Source: DASSJF01 sp035934535 (GTDB taxonomy: Bacteria > Sysuimicrobiota > Sysuimicrobiia > Sysuimicrobiales > Segetimicrobiaceae). Taken from it: DNA of 64,000 bases. The stretch's first letter is position 1; each line of letters begins with the position of its first letter. Both the position numbers and the translations under genes were made by a program. Where the stretch lies: the NCBI GenBank assembly GCA_035934535.1, contig DASYXS010000091.1, positions 1 to 64,000 on the forward strand, written 5' to 3'. The notes beneath the pieces are model-generated. The model saw only the letters and a list, made by a program, of their open reading frames with translations, searched no databases and was not told the origin of the DNA. This document shows, in pieces, positions 40,768 through 52,286 of this stretch.

Positions 40768-42873
40768 ATGCCCAAGACGGTTCACGTGATCCTGGCGTTC
40801 CATGCCCACGAGCCGCTTTGGGACCTGCCGGCACACCTCCAGAGCGCCGTTCCGGACATGCGCATCGCGCAGGCGGTGCCCCCGGAGAACTACTTGCGCC
40901 GGCGGGCCAAAGAGGGCCGGAACATCTACCGCGATCTCATCGCGTTTGCGAGCGCGATGGGCGTCCGCGTCACCGTCGACATCTCGAACGACCTGCTCTT
41001 TCAGATCCGCACCATTCTGCCGCGCACGTTCGAGGAGCTGCGCCGCGCGTACCGGGACCACACGATCTATCCGTTGTACACGACGGCGCATCACACCCAC
41101 GCCGCGCTGCTCGAGCCCGGCGAGCTGGTGGAGGAGCTGCGGCTCAATCAAGAGGTCCTCCACGACGTCGTCGGCGCGCCGAAGCCGCGGCGCCGCGTGT
41201 TCTTCTTTACCGAATGCTCGGTGCATCCGCGCTTTGCGCCGGCGCTCGAGGACGCGGGCATCGACGCGATCGTCCACCCGCACCTGAGCGACCGCAAGGG
41301 CGTATACACCGCGTCGGACCCGTCGCACGACTACGTGCACCGGCCGTTTCTGATCGGCCGGCGCCTCGTCGCGCTGCCGCGGCACTTCCGGGTGTCCCAG
41401 GAGATCTGGCGGCCCGTCACGCGCATGTATCCGCAGGAAGTGCGGTCGCAGGGCTACATGATGGGGGCGTACTACGTCTTCGATACGGAGTACAGGGAGC
41501 ACCGCTACCTCGAGTTCCCGATCGACCGGACGCGCGGCGTCGAGGAGTACGCGGCGACGCTCCGGGAGGCGCTCGCCGCGGCCCCGGACGGCGGCCTCAT
41601 TCTGTACATCCAGGATCTCGAGCTGATGGACTTCGGCGACGTGGCGCTCGACGTGCTGCAGGCGTCGTGGCGGCAGGTGCTCGCGTCGCCGGACGTGGCC
41701 GTGAAGTTCTCGACGCCGGACGAGTATCTGGAAGCGGCCGCCCCGGCGCCCGAGGCGCGCGTGGAGCACCAGGGCATGGGGTGGGCGCCGGAGACGCGCG
41801 TGCTGCTCCGCTCGGACGGTCACTATCCGCCGCTGTACGCCGGCGAGTACGGCGGCATCGACGCGGTGCCGGGGATCTTCCGGGCGCACCCCTTCATCTA
41901 CTGGGAGCCCGGCAAGTACCTCGTGGGCCTGTTCGCGTGGATGCTGCGGGCGTTCGGCCTCCTCGCGCCGGTGGGCGTCCACGCCTCGGTGCTGTGCGAC
42001 GAAGGCTATCAGCTGTACCGCTTCCCGATCGAGAAGCGGATCGCGGTCGGCTTCCGCCTCCTGAAGCAGGCCGACAACTGGGGCTGGCAGCCGAGCGAGG
42101 CGCTCAACAAGCGGCCGTACCTGTACGGGCTCGTGCTCGCCGACGCGCTGATGATGATGCTGCAGTTTTACCCGGAGCGCTACCCGGCGACCGAGGACCG
42201 CCTCGATCCGCGGATGCTGGTCGGTCTCGGGCGCCTGCCGGAAGGCCTGCTCGACACCCGCATCGCCTACCTCCGGTTCGCGCTCGAACGCCTCCGCGAG
42301 GAGCGTCACGACTACGATCCGAGCGAGGCGTTCCGGCAGCTGGACTACGCGACCGACTTCCGCGACAAGGCCGGGCGCGGCGCCGAGCAGATGTTTGACG
42401 CCTACCGCACGCTCGACGAGGATTTCCACAACGCCGCGCGCTGGCGGCGCGTGCTGCTCGAGGCGCGGGAGCACTGCCGCAACGTGTTCTTGTGCCTGGA
42501 CCACCTGCAGCGGACCTGGATGGCGGCCGGCGAGGTGGACTTTCTGATCGACGCGATGTACCGGTATCTGTACGATCTGTATCCGCCGCGTCTGCCGGAG
42601 ATTCTCGACGAGGTGGACCGCGGGACCGAGGCGGAGCGCGTCTATCTCGGGACGCGGCTGGTGCACTTCGCGATCCCGGCCGAGTCGGCGATCGCGGGCC
42701 GCCCGCTCAGCGCGCTCGCCGTCTCGCCCGACAGCCTCGTCGTGGCGCTGCGCCGGGGAACGCGCATGCTGGTGCCGCGCGGCGACACCGTCCTGCACGG
42801 CGGCGACCACATCACCGTCGCGACGACGCGCGGCGACGGAGTCCGTCTCGAGGAGATCATCGCGCCGCGCTGA
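40768..42873 (+). CDS. GH57 alpha-glucan enzyme fused to RCK_C (TrkA-C) domain
   Basis: A 701-aa fusion. Residues 1-330 are a GH57 catalytic domain: HVILAFHAHEPLWDLPAH (HxHxP motif), the nucleophile Glu in RVFFFTECSVHPRFAPAL and the conserved acidic motif LYIQDLELMDFGD. Residues about 340-620 are helical and likely glucan-binding. Residues about 632-701 are an RCK_C/TrkA-C ligand-sensing domain (AGRPLSALAVSPDSLVVALR, then LVPRGDTVLHGGDHITV), normally found in potassium channels. GH57 enzymes hydrolyse or transfer alpha-1,4 glucans. ATG 40768 follows a TAAGAT box by 8 bases, so transcription may be leaderless. First gene of the glucan cluster. Confidence 0.85.
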   Translation: MPKTVHVILAFHAHEPLWDLPAHLQSAVPDMRIAQAVPPENYLRRRAKEGRNIYRDLIAFASAMGVRVTVDISNDLLFQIRTILPRTFEELRRAYRDHTIYPLYTTAHHTHAALLEPGELVEELRLNQEVLHDVVGAPKPRRRVFFFTECSVHPRFAPALEDAGIDAIVHPHLSDRKGVYTASDPSHDYVHRPFLIGRRLVALPRHFRVSQEIWRPVTRMYPQEVRSQGYMMGAYYVFDTEYREHRYLEFPIDRTRGVEEYAATLREALAAAPDGGLILYIQDLELMDFGDVALDVLQASWRQVLASPDVAVKFSTPDEYLEAAAPAPEARVEHQGMGWAPETRVLLRSDGHYPPLYAGEYGGIDAVPGIFRAHPFIYWEPGKYLVGLFAWMLRAFGLLAPVGVHASVLCDEGYQLYRFPIEKRIAVGFRLLKQADNWGWQPSEALNKRPYLYGLVLADALMMMLQFYPERYPATEDRLDPRMLVGLGRLPEGLLDTRIAYLRFALERLREERHDYDPSEAFRQLDYATDFRDKAGRGAEQMFDAYRTLDEDFHNAARWRRVLLEAREHCRNVFLCLDHLQRTWMAAGEVDFLIDAMYRYLYDLYPPRLPEILDEVDRGTEAERVYLGTRLVHFAIPAESAIAGRPLSALAVSPDSLVVALRRGTRMLVPRGDTVLHGGDHITVATTRGDGVRLEEIIAPR

Positions 42874-42905
42874 GGCGGCGCTCCACGCACGCGTAGGTGA
42901 AACCC

Positions 42906-44872
42906 ATGGAGGCGAAGTCCCGGGTCGCGATAGAGGCCGTCACGCCCCAAATCGACGGCGGGCGGTTCCCCGTGAAGCGCACCGCCGGCGACGTGGTCGT
43001 CGTCGAATGCGACGCGTTCGCGGACGGCCACGACGAGCTGGCGGGCGTCGTGCGGTACCGGTGGGAGGGCGATCCCGTCCGCCGCTGGACCGAGGCGCCG
43101 CTCGTCCGTCTCGACAACGATCGCTGGCGCGGGACGTTTGCGGCGGCGCGGATCGGCCGGTACCGTTACACGGTGGAGGCGTGGATCGACCACTTCGCGA
43201 CGTGGGCGCGGGATCTCGCCAAGCGCGTCGACGCGGGACAGGACGTGCGGATGGAGCTTGAGATCGGTGCGGACCTCGTCCGGGGCGCGAGCCGCCGGGC
43301 GGTTCGTGCCCCGGACGCCAAACCGCTCGCGGCGTGGGCGGACCGCCTCGCCGCCGGCGACGCCGACGCGGTGCGGTTCGCCCTGTCCGCCGACCTCGCC
43401 GCGGCGATGCGCCGGCATCCGGACCGGACGCACGCGGCGCGGTACGCGCCCGAGCTGGCCGCCACCGTGGACCGCGAGCGGGCACGCTGCGGCGCGTGGT
43501 ACGAGATGTTTCCACGCTCCACGGCGCCCGAGCCCGGCCGGCACGGCACCTTTGCGGACTGCGAGGCGCGCCTGCCTTACGTCGCCGGCATGGGCTTCGA
43601 CATCCTGTACCTGCCGCCGGTCCATCCGGTCGGCCGCGCGCACCGCAAGGGCCGCAACAACGCCGAGACCGCCGGGCCGGACGATCCCGGGAGCCCCTGG
43701 GCGATCGGCGCGGCGGAGGGGGGCCACACCGCGGTTCATCCGGAGCTCGGCACGCTCGACGACTTCCGCCGGCTCGTCGCTCGGGCGCGCGAGCACGGGC
43801 TCGAGATCGCGCTCGACCTCGCCTACCAGTGCGCGCCGGACCACCCCTACGTCCGCGAGCACCCCGAGTGGTTCAGGCGGCGGCCCGACGGCACGATCCA
43901 GTACGCGGAGAATCCGCCGAAGAAGTACCAGGACATCTACCCGTTCGACTTCGAGTCCGCCGACTGGCGGGGTCTGTGGACCGAGCTGCTCGGCGTCGTG
44001 CGGTTTTGGATACGCGAAGGCGTGCGCATCTTCCGGGTCGACAATCCGCACACGAAGCCGTTCCCGTTCTGGGAATGGTTGATCGAGGAGATCCACCGCA
44101 CCGACCCGGACGTCATCTTTCTCGCCGAGGCGTTCACGCGTCCGAAGGTGATGTACCGGCTGGCCAAGCTGGGATTCACGCAGTCGTACACGTACTTCAC
44201 CTGGCGAAATACGAAGGCGGACCTGGCCGAGTACTTCACGGAGCTGCGTCAGACGCCGGTGCGCGAGTTTTTCCGGCCGAACCTCTGGCCCAATACCCCG
44301 GATATTTTATCGAAGTACCTGCGGGACGGCGGCCGGCCGGCGTTCGCGGTGCGCCTCGTGCTGGCCGCGACGCTCGGGGCGAACTACGGGATCTACGGAC
44401 CCGCTTTCGAGCTCTTCGAGCACCGGTCCGCGGCGCCCGACAGTCCGCCGCCGGCGAGCGAGGAGTATCTCAACGCCGAAAAGTATGAGATCAAGCACTG
44501 GGAGCTGGACCGGCCCGACAGCCTGCGCGGGCTCATCGGCCGCGTCAACGAGATCCGTCGCGGCCATCCGGCGCTGCAGCGGGACGACACGCTCGCCTTT
44601 CACGGGGTGGACAACGATCAGCTGCTCTGCTACAGCAAGACGAGTCCGGACGGGGGGCCCGCGGTGCTCGTCATCGTGAACCTCGACCCGCGTTTCGCGC
44701 AGGCGGGCTGGACCGCGCTCTCGCTGCCGGCGCTCGGGCTCGGCCCGGACGAGGCCTTTGCGCTGACGGATCTGCTGACCGGCGCCCGGTACACCTGGCG
44801 CGGCGGCCGCAACTACGTTTCGCTGCGCCCGGCCGAGCAGCCGGCGCACCTCTTCCGGGTGGAGCGGAGCCC

Positions 44873-44876
<4 letters not shown>
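42906..44876 (+). CDS. glgE: Alpha-1,4-glucan:maltose-1-phosphate maltosyltransferase
   Basis: A 656-aa GH13 GlgE that transfers maltose from alpha-maltose-1-phosphate to a growing alpha-1,4-glucan. The N-terminal beta domain is followed by the catalytic barrel with LYLPPVHPVGRAHRKGRNN, the nucleophile Asp in IFRVDNPHTKP and the acid/base Glu in VIFLAEAFTRPKVMY. Regions typical of GlgE versus other GH13 include KKYQDIYPFDFES and YTYFTWRNTK. ATG 42906 has AGGTG six bases upstream; a GTG three codons earlier (42897) is possible. Directly upstream of the TreS-Mak gene that makes its substrate. Confidence 0.94.
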
Positions 44877-48364
<3,488 letters not shown>

Positions 48365-48371
48365 CGCCCCG

Positions 48372-50246
48372 ATGACGGGTGGCGACGGCGCGCCCGGCGC
48401 GGTCCTGCTCGCCGGGGGCGGCTGCCGCTTTCGCGTGTGGGCGCCGAAGGCCCGCGCCGTGCAGGTGCACCTGTTGAGCCCGGCGGAGCGTGTGATCCCG
48501 CTCGAGCCGCGCGAGCGCGGCTATCACGAAGCCGACGTCCCGGATGTCGGCGCCGGGGTCCGCTACCGCTACGTGCTGGACGGCGGCCTCGAATATCCCG
48601 ACCCCGCCTCGCGCCTCCAGCCGGACGGCGTGCACGGGCCGTCGGAGGTCGCCGACCCGGCGTTCACGTGGACGGACGCGGATTGGCGCGGGCTCACGCT
48701 CGCCGACCACATCATCTACGAGCTGCACGTCGGGACGTTCTCCGAGGAAGGCACGTTCGACGGCGTGATCGGCCAGCTCGACGCGCTGGTCGATCTCGGG
48801 GTGACGGCGGTCGAGCTGATGCCGGTCGCGCACTTTCCCGGCACGCGCAACTGGGGCTACGACGGCGTGTACCTCTACGCGGTGCACACCGCCTACGGCG
48901 GGCCCGACGGGCTGAAGCGCCTCGTGGACGCCTGCCATCGCCGGGGCATCGCGGTGATCCTCGACGTCGTCTACAACCACCTCGGGCCCGAGGGCAACTA
49001 CCTTGGCGCGTTCGGACCCTACTTCACGAGCCGCTATCACACGCTGTGGGGAGACGCGGTCAATTTCGACGGGCCGGACAGCGACGAGGTGCGCCGGTTT
49101 GTGCTGGACAACGCGTGCCGGTGGACCGAAGAGTTTCACATCGACGGCCTCAGGCTGGACGCGGTGCACGCGATCTTCGATGGATCCGCGCGGCACATCC
49201 TCGAGGAACTGGGCGCCGCGGTCCACGAGAGCGGCCGCGCGCTCGGCCGCCGGGTCTGCGTGATCGCGGAGAGCAACCTGAACGACCCGCGGCTCACGCG
49301 CCCGGTCCACCGCGGCGGCTACGGGCTCGACGCCGTCTGGAGCGACGACTTCCACCACGCGCTGCACACCCTGCTCACCGGCGAGCGGCTCCGGTACTAC
49401 GAGGACTTCGGTGGAGTCGGCGATCTCGCGCTGGCGTGGACGGAGGGGTTCGTCGTCTCCGGGCGCTACTCGCCGTTCCGGCGGCGGTACCACGGCGCGC
49501 CGTCGCGCGACGTGCCGGCCCCCCGCTTCGTCGTCTGCGCGCAGAACCACGACCAGGTGGGCAACCGCGCCCTCGGCGAGCGGCTGTCGGACCTCGTCGG
49601 GTTCGAGGCGCTGAAGCTCGCCGCGGGCGTCGTACTGCTGGCGCCGTTTGTGCCGCTGCTGTTCATGGGCGAGGAGTACGGGGAGATCGCGCCGTTCCTG
49701 TACTTCACCGATCACGGCGATCCGGAGCTCGGCGAAGCCGTGCGCCGCGGGCGGCGGGCGGAGTATCGTGAGAGCGAACCGCCGGACCCCCAGTCGCCGG
49801 AGACGTTTGAACGATCGCGGCTCAGGCGCGCGCTCGCGCACCAGCCTCGACATCGCGCCCTCCTCGAGTTCTATGCCACGCTCATCCGGCTGCGCAAGAC
49901 CGTCCCCGCTCTCGCGAACCTCAGCAAGGAACCGATGGAGGTGCTGGCGGTCGGACAGTCGGCCCCCGTGGAGGGCGACGGCGCGCCGGGGGACGATGCA
50001 CGGGTCATGGTCGCCCGCCGCTGGCGGCGGGACAGCGCCGCCGTCGCGGCGTTCAATTTCTCCCCGTCCCGAACGGCCGTCGAAATCCCCCTGCCGGCCG
50101 GCCGGTGGACACTGCTCCTCGACTCGGCGGACGCGACGTGGGCCGGCCCGGGCCGCGCCGCGTCCGAGCAGATCGAATCCGGCGGCACGGTGCGCCTCAC
50201 GCTCGCGCCGTGGTCGTTTGTGCTGTTTGGTTCAACGGCGGGATGA
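48372..50246 (+). CDS. treZ: Malto-oligosyltrehalose trehalohydrolase
   Basis: A 624-aa GH13 TreZ that releases free trehalose from maltooligosyl trehalose. Marks are the N-terminal E-set beta domain (CRFRVWAPKARAVQVHL), the TreZ hallmark IYELHVGTFSEEGTFDGVI, LMPVAHFPGTRNWGYDGVYLYA, the nucleophile Asp in HIDGLRLDAVHAIFD, the acid/base Glu in CVIAESNLNDPR and QNHDQVGNRALGERL. All catalytic residues are present. The usual partner TreY (maltooligosyltrehalose synthase) is not in the window. It overlaps the pdxA start (ATGA). Confidence 0.93.
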   Translation: MTGGDGAPGAVLLAGGGCRFRVWAPKARAVQVHLLSPAERVIPLEPRERGYHEADVPDVGAGVRYRYVLDGGLEYPDPASRLQPDGVHGPSEVADPAFTWTDADWRGLTLADHIIYELHVGTFSEEGTFDGVIGQLDALVDLGVTAVELMPVAHFPGTRNWGYDGVYLYAVHTAYGGPDGLKRLVDACHRRGIAVILDVVYNHLGPEGNYLGAFGPYFTSRYHTLWGDAVNFDGPDSDEVRRFVLDNACRWTEEFHIDGLRLDAVHAIFDGSARHILEELGAAVHESGRALGRRVCVIAESNLNDPRLTRPVHRGGYGLDAVWSDDFHHALHTLLTGERLRYYEDFGGVGDLALAWTEGFVVSGRYSPFRRRYHGAPSRDVPAPRFVVCAQNHDQVGNRALGERLSDLVGFEALKLAAGVVLLAPFVPLLFMGEEYGEIAPFLYFTDHGDPELGEAVRRGRRAEYRESEPPDPQSPETFERSRLRRALAHQPRHRALLEFYATLIRLRKTVPALANLSKEPMEVLAVGQSAPVEGDGAPGDDARVMVARRWRRDSAAVAAFNFSPSRTAVEIPLPAGRWTLLLDSADATWAGPGRAASEQIESGGTVRLTLAPWSFVLFGSTAG

Positions 50247-51295
50247 CCGCGGGAGCCGTTCCCACCGTGGCGCTCACCCTCGGCGATCCGGCCGGCATCG
50301 GCCCCGAACTGATTGCGAAGCTGGTGGCGCGCACCGACCTGATGCGCCAGGCGCACGTTGTCGTGGTCGGCGACCGCTGGGTGTGGGAGGACGGGCGGCG
50401 CGTGGCCGGCACGCGGACGGCGCTTCACGACGTCGCGTCCATCGCAGAGGCCCGTGCCCGCTCGGAGCGGGCGCGCGGAGAGCCCGCCCCGCCGTGCTTC
50501 TTTGCGATCGAGACCGTGCGCCCGGACGAGGTCACACGCGCCACGGCCGGCGCCGCGGGCGGCGCGTCGGTGCTGCGCGCGCTCCGGATCTGCCTCGATG
50601 CCGCGCGCGCGGGCGAGGTCGATGCCGTCTGCTTCGCCCCGCTGAACAAGCTGGCGATGAAGCAGGCGGGCCTCGCGCATCCCGACGAGCTGCACTTCTT
50701 CGCCGACTATCTCGGCGCGGGCGGCTACGTCTGCGAGCTCAACGTCCTCGACGGCCTGTGGACGACGCGCGTCACCTCGCACATCCCCTTAAAGGACGTC
50801 GCCGCGGCGCTGAGCGGCGAGCGCATCAAGGACGCGGCGCGGCTGCTCCACCGGTCGCTCCTCGCCGCCGGCGTCGAGCGGCCGCGCATCGCCGCGGCCG
50901 GGCTCAATCCTCACGCCGGCGAAGGCGGGACGTGCGGACGAGAAGAGCTCGACGTCATCGCGCCGGCGATCCGGGAGGCCGGCGCCGAAGGCATCCCGGT
51001 GGACGGGCCGTTTCCGGCCGACACCATCTTTCTGCGGGCGCTCGCGGGGCGGTACGACGGCATCCTCACGATGTACCACGACCAGGGCCAGATCGCGCTC
51101 AAGTTGATGGGGTTCGACCGCGGCGTCACCGTGCAGGGCGGGCTGCCGGTACCGATCACCACCCCGGCCCACGGCACCGCCTTCGACATCGCCGGTCAGA
51201 ACAAGGCGAGCGTCGAGGCGCTCAGCCGCGCCTTTGCGATCGCCTGCCGGATGGGGGCCGCCGGCAGAACGCCCCCGCATACGCACCGGCCGTAG
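50243..51295 (+). CDS. pdxA: PdxA-family 4-hydroxythreonine-4-phosphate dehydrogenase
   Basis: A 350-aa NAD-dependent dehydrogenase of the PdxA family. Metal-binding His residues are visible in VTSHIPLKDVA, AGLNPHAGEGGTCG and TMYHDQGQIALKLMGF; the N-terminal VALTLGDPAGIGPELIAK and C-terminal PVPITTPAHGTAFDIAGQNKA are conserved. It acts in deoxyxylulose-5-phosphate-dependent vitamin B6 synthesis; some members (PdxA2) instead oxidise phosphorylated sugar acids, which cannot be excluded. It is coupled to treZ by ATGA, although the pathways are unrelated. Confidence 0.9.
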   Translation: MTAGAVPTVALTLGDPAGIGPELIAKLVARTDLMRQAHVVVVGDRWVWEDGRRVAGTRTALHDVASIAEARARSERARGEPAPPCFFAIETVRPDEVTRATAGAAGGASVLRALRICLDAARAGEVDAVCFAPLNKLAMKQAGLAHPDELHFFADYLGAGGYVCELNVLDGLWTTRVTSHIPLKDVAAALSGERIKDAARLLHRSLLAAGVERPRIAAAGLNPHAGEGGTCGREELDVIAPAIREAGAEGIPVDGPFPADTIFLRALAGRYDGILTMYHDQGQIALKLMGFDRGVTVQGGLPVPITTPAHGTAFDIAGQNKASVEALSRAFAIACRMGAAGRTPPHTHRP

Positions 51296-51316
51296 GGAAG
51301 GCCGGCCCGGCGCGTG

Positions 51317-51550
51317 TTACTTCTGCATCGAGTTGAGCTGCTCTTCGATGGCGTTGAGCCGCCGGTTCAGGGCCGCGAGCTGCGCCCGCACTTCCTCGAG
51401 GCTCCGCCGGAGCTTTGCGACGTCCTCGGCCGTGGCCGGCGGCGAGGCCTGGGACGACTGCGCCGCCGCGGTGCTCGGCGCGAGGACGGTGCCGGGACGG
51501 CAGAGCGCCATGAGAACCAGCACGACGGCGATCGCGGCTGCACGGATCAT
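51317..51550 (-). CDS. Small secreted coiled-coil protein
   Basis: A 77-aa protein with a signal peptide (IRAAAIAVVLVLMALCRPGTVLA) and a short coiled coil at the C-terminus (DVAKLRRSLEEVRAQLAALN, then RRLNAIEEQLNSM). A cysteine in the signal region is not in a good lipobox. Convergent with pdxA and 52 bases downstream of the cyclic-nucleotide-binding gene. Function unknown. Confidence 0.55.
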   Translation of the reverse strand: MIRAAAIAVVLVLMALCRPGTVLAPSTAAAQSSQASPPATAEDVAKLRRSLEEVRAQLAALNRRLNAIEEQLNSMQK

Positions 51551-51602
51551 ACGTCACGCCTCCTTGTCGAGGCCGGTCGGTCGGGCCGGAGCGGCCGGCC
51601 TT

Positions 51603-52073
51603 CTACTTCGCGGCGCCGCCCTCGGCCTCGCGAAGCCTCCGGCAGAGTGTCTGCATGATCTTGCGGGCGATGGACGTCGTCCCGTCCACCACGCGCCAGA
51701 AGTCCCGTTGCTCGAGGGCCAGGAGCCGAATCGGCGTGGTCGCCCGCACGGTGGCCGACCGCGGCTGCCCGTCGATCAGGCTCATTTCCCCAAAGTAATC
51801 TCCGGCCTTCAACGTGGCGGTCTTTCCCGTCCGCGTTTTGACCGCGGCCTCGCCGTCGACGATCGCGAACAGTTCGCCGCCCGGCTCCCCCGCGGTCGCG
51901 AGCTGCGTGCCCGCCGGCACCTCCCGCTCGGTCACGAGGCGGGCGAGCTGCTCGACTTCTTTCGCCGACAGGCCTTCGAACAGCGAGATCTTTTCCACCA
52001 GCGCCACCTTGAAGCGAAGCCGTATCGCCCCGCTCGCCTTCGCCGCCCGCCACTTGCCGTATCGTGAAAGCAC
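51603..52073 (-). CDS. Cyclic nucleotide-binding domain protein
   Basis: A 156-aa single cNMP-binding domain of the CRP beta-barrel type: KISLFEGLSAKEVEQLARLV, PAGTQLATAGEPGGELFAIV, and the phosphate-binding cassette YFGEMSLIDGQPRSATVRA with Arg in SAT-type context. No helix-turn-helix follows, so it is a sensor or subunit rather than a full CRP regulator. GTG 52073 is used here; a GTG at 52007 would begin just before the domain and is also possible. Confidence 0.85.
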   Translation of the reverse strand: MLSRYGKWRAAKASGAIRLRFKVALVEKISLFEGLSAKEVEQLARLVTEREVPAGTQLATAGEPGGELFAIVDGEAAVKTRTGKTATLKAGDYFGEMSLIDGQPRSATVRATTPIRLLALEQRDFWRVVDGTTSIARKIMQTLCRRLREAEGGAAK

Positions 52074-52102
52074 GACCGCCCCCCGCCCGCGATTGTCGGT
52101 CC

Positions 52103-52139
52103 CTTCACGCTAGCATGCGCTGCGATGCGCTCCGTGAAG
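52103..52139. repeat. Inverted repeat upstream of the cNMP-binding gene
   Basis: CTTCACG (52103-52109) and CGTGAAG (52133-52139) flank a spacer with the internal repeat ATGCGC. It lies 30 bases before the GTG of the cyclic-nucleotide-binding gene. It could be an operator or a hairpin ending the GH57 transcript. The rest of the 52074-52145 gap shows nothing else. Confidence 0.35.
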
Positions 52140-52145
52140 AAGGAG

Positions 52146-52286
52146 TTAAGGTTTGCGAAAAATTCCGAGGCCCGGCTTGAGTGACATCGCACCCGCCGTG
52201 ACGCCGGCACCGTCCCCGCGGGGCTGCGAGTTGGCGTATGCGATCGCCAGCCCGAGCAGAACGGCGACGGCCAAGAGGGCCAGACC
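52146..52286 (-). other. In-frame hydrophobic extension after the GH57 UAG stop
   Basis: Immediately after the TAG stop (52287-52289) of the GH57 gene the same frame stays open for 46 codons, beginning GLALLAVAVLLGLAIAYANS, a convincing membrane helix, then a polar tail ending at TAA (52146-52148). It could be a stop-codon readthrough tail, a decayed membrane anchor, or a separate small membrane protein starting at a CTG or TTG; no ribosome site supports the last option. Confidence 0.35.
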
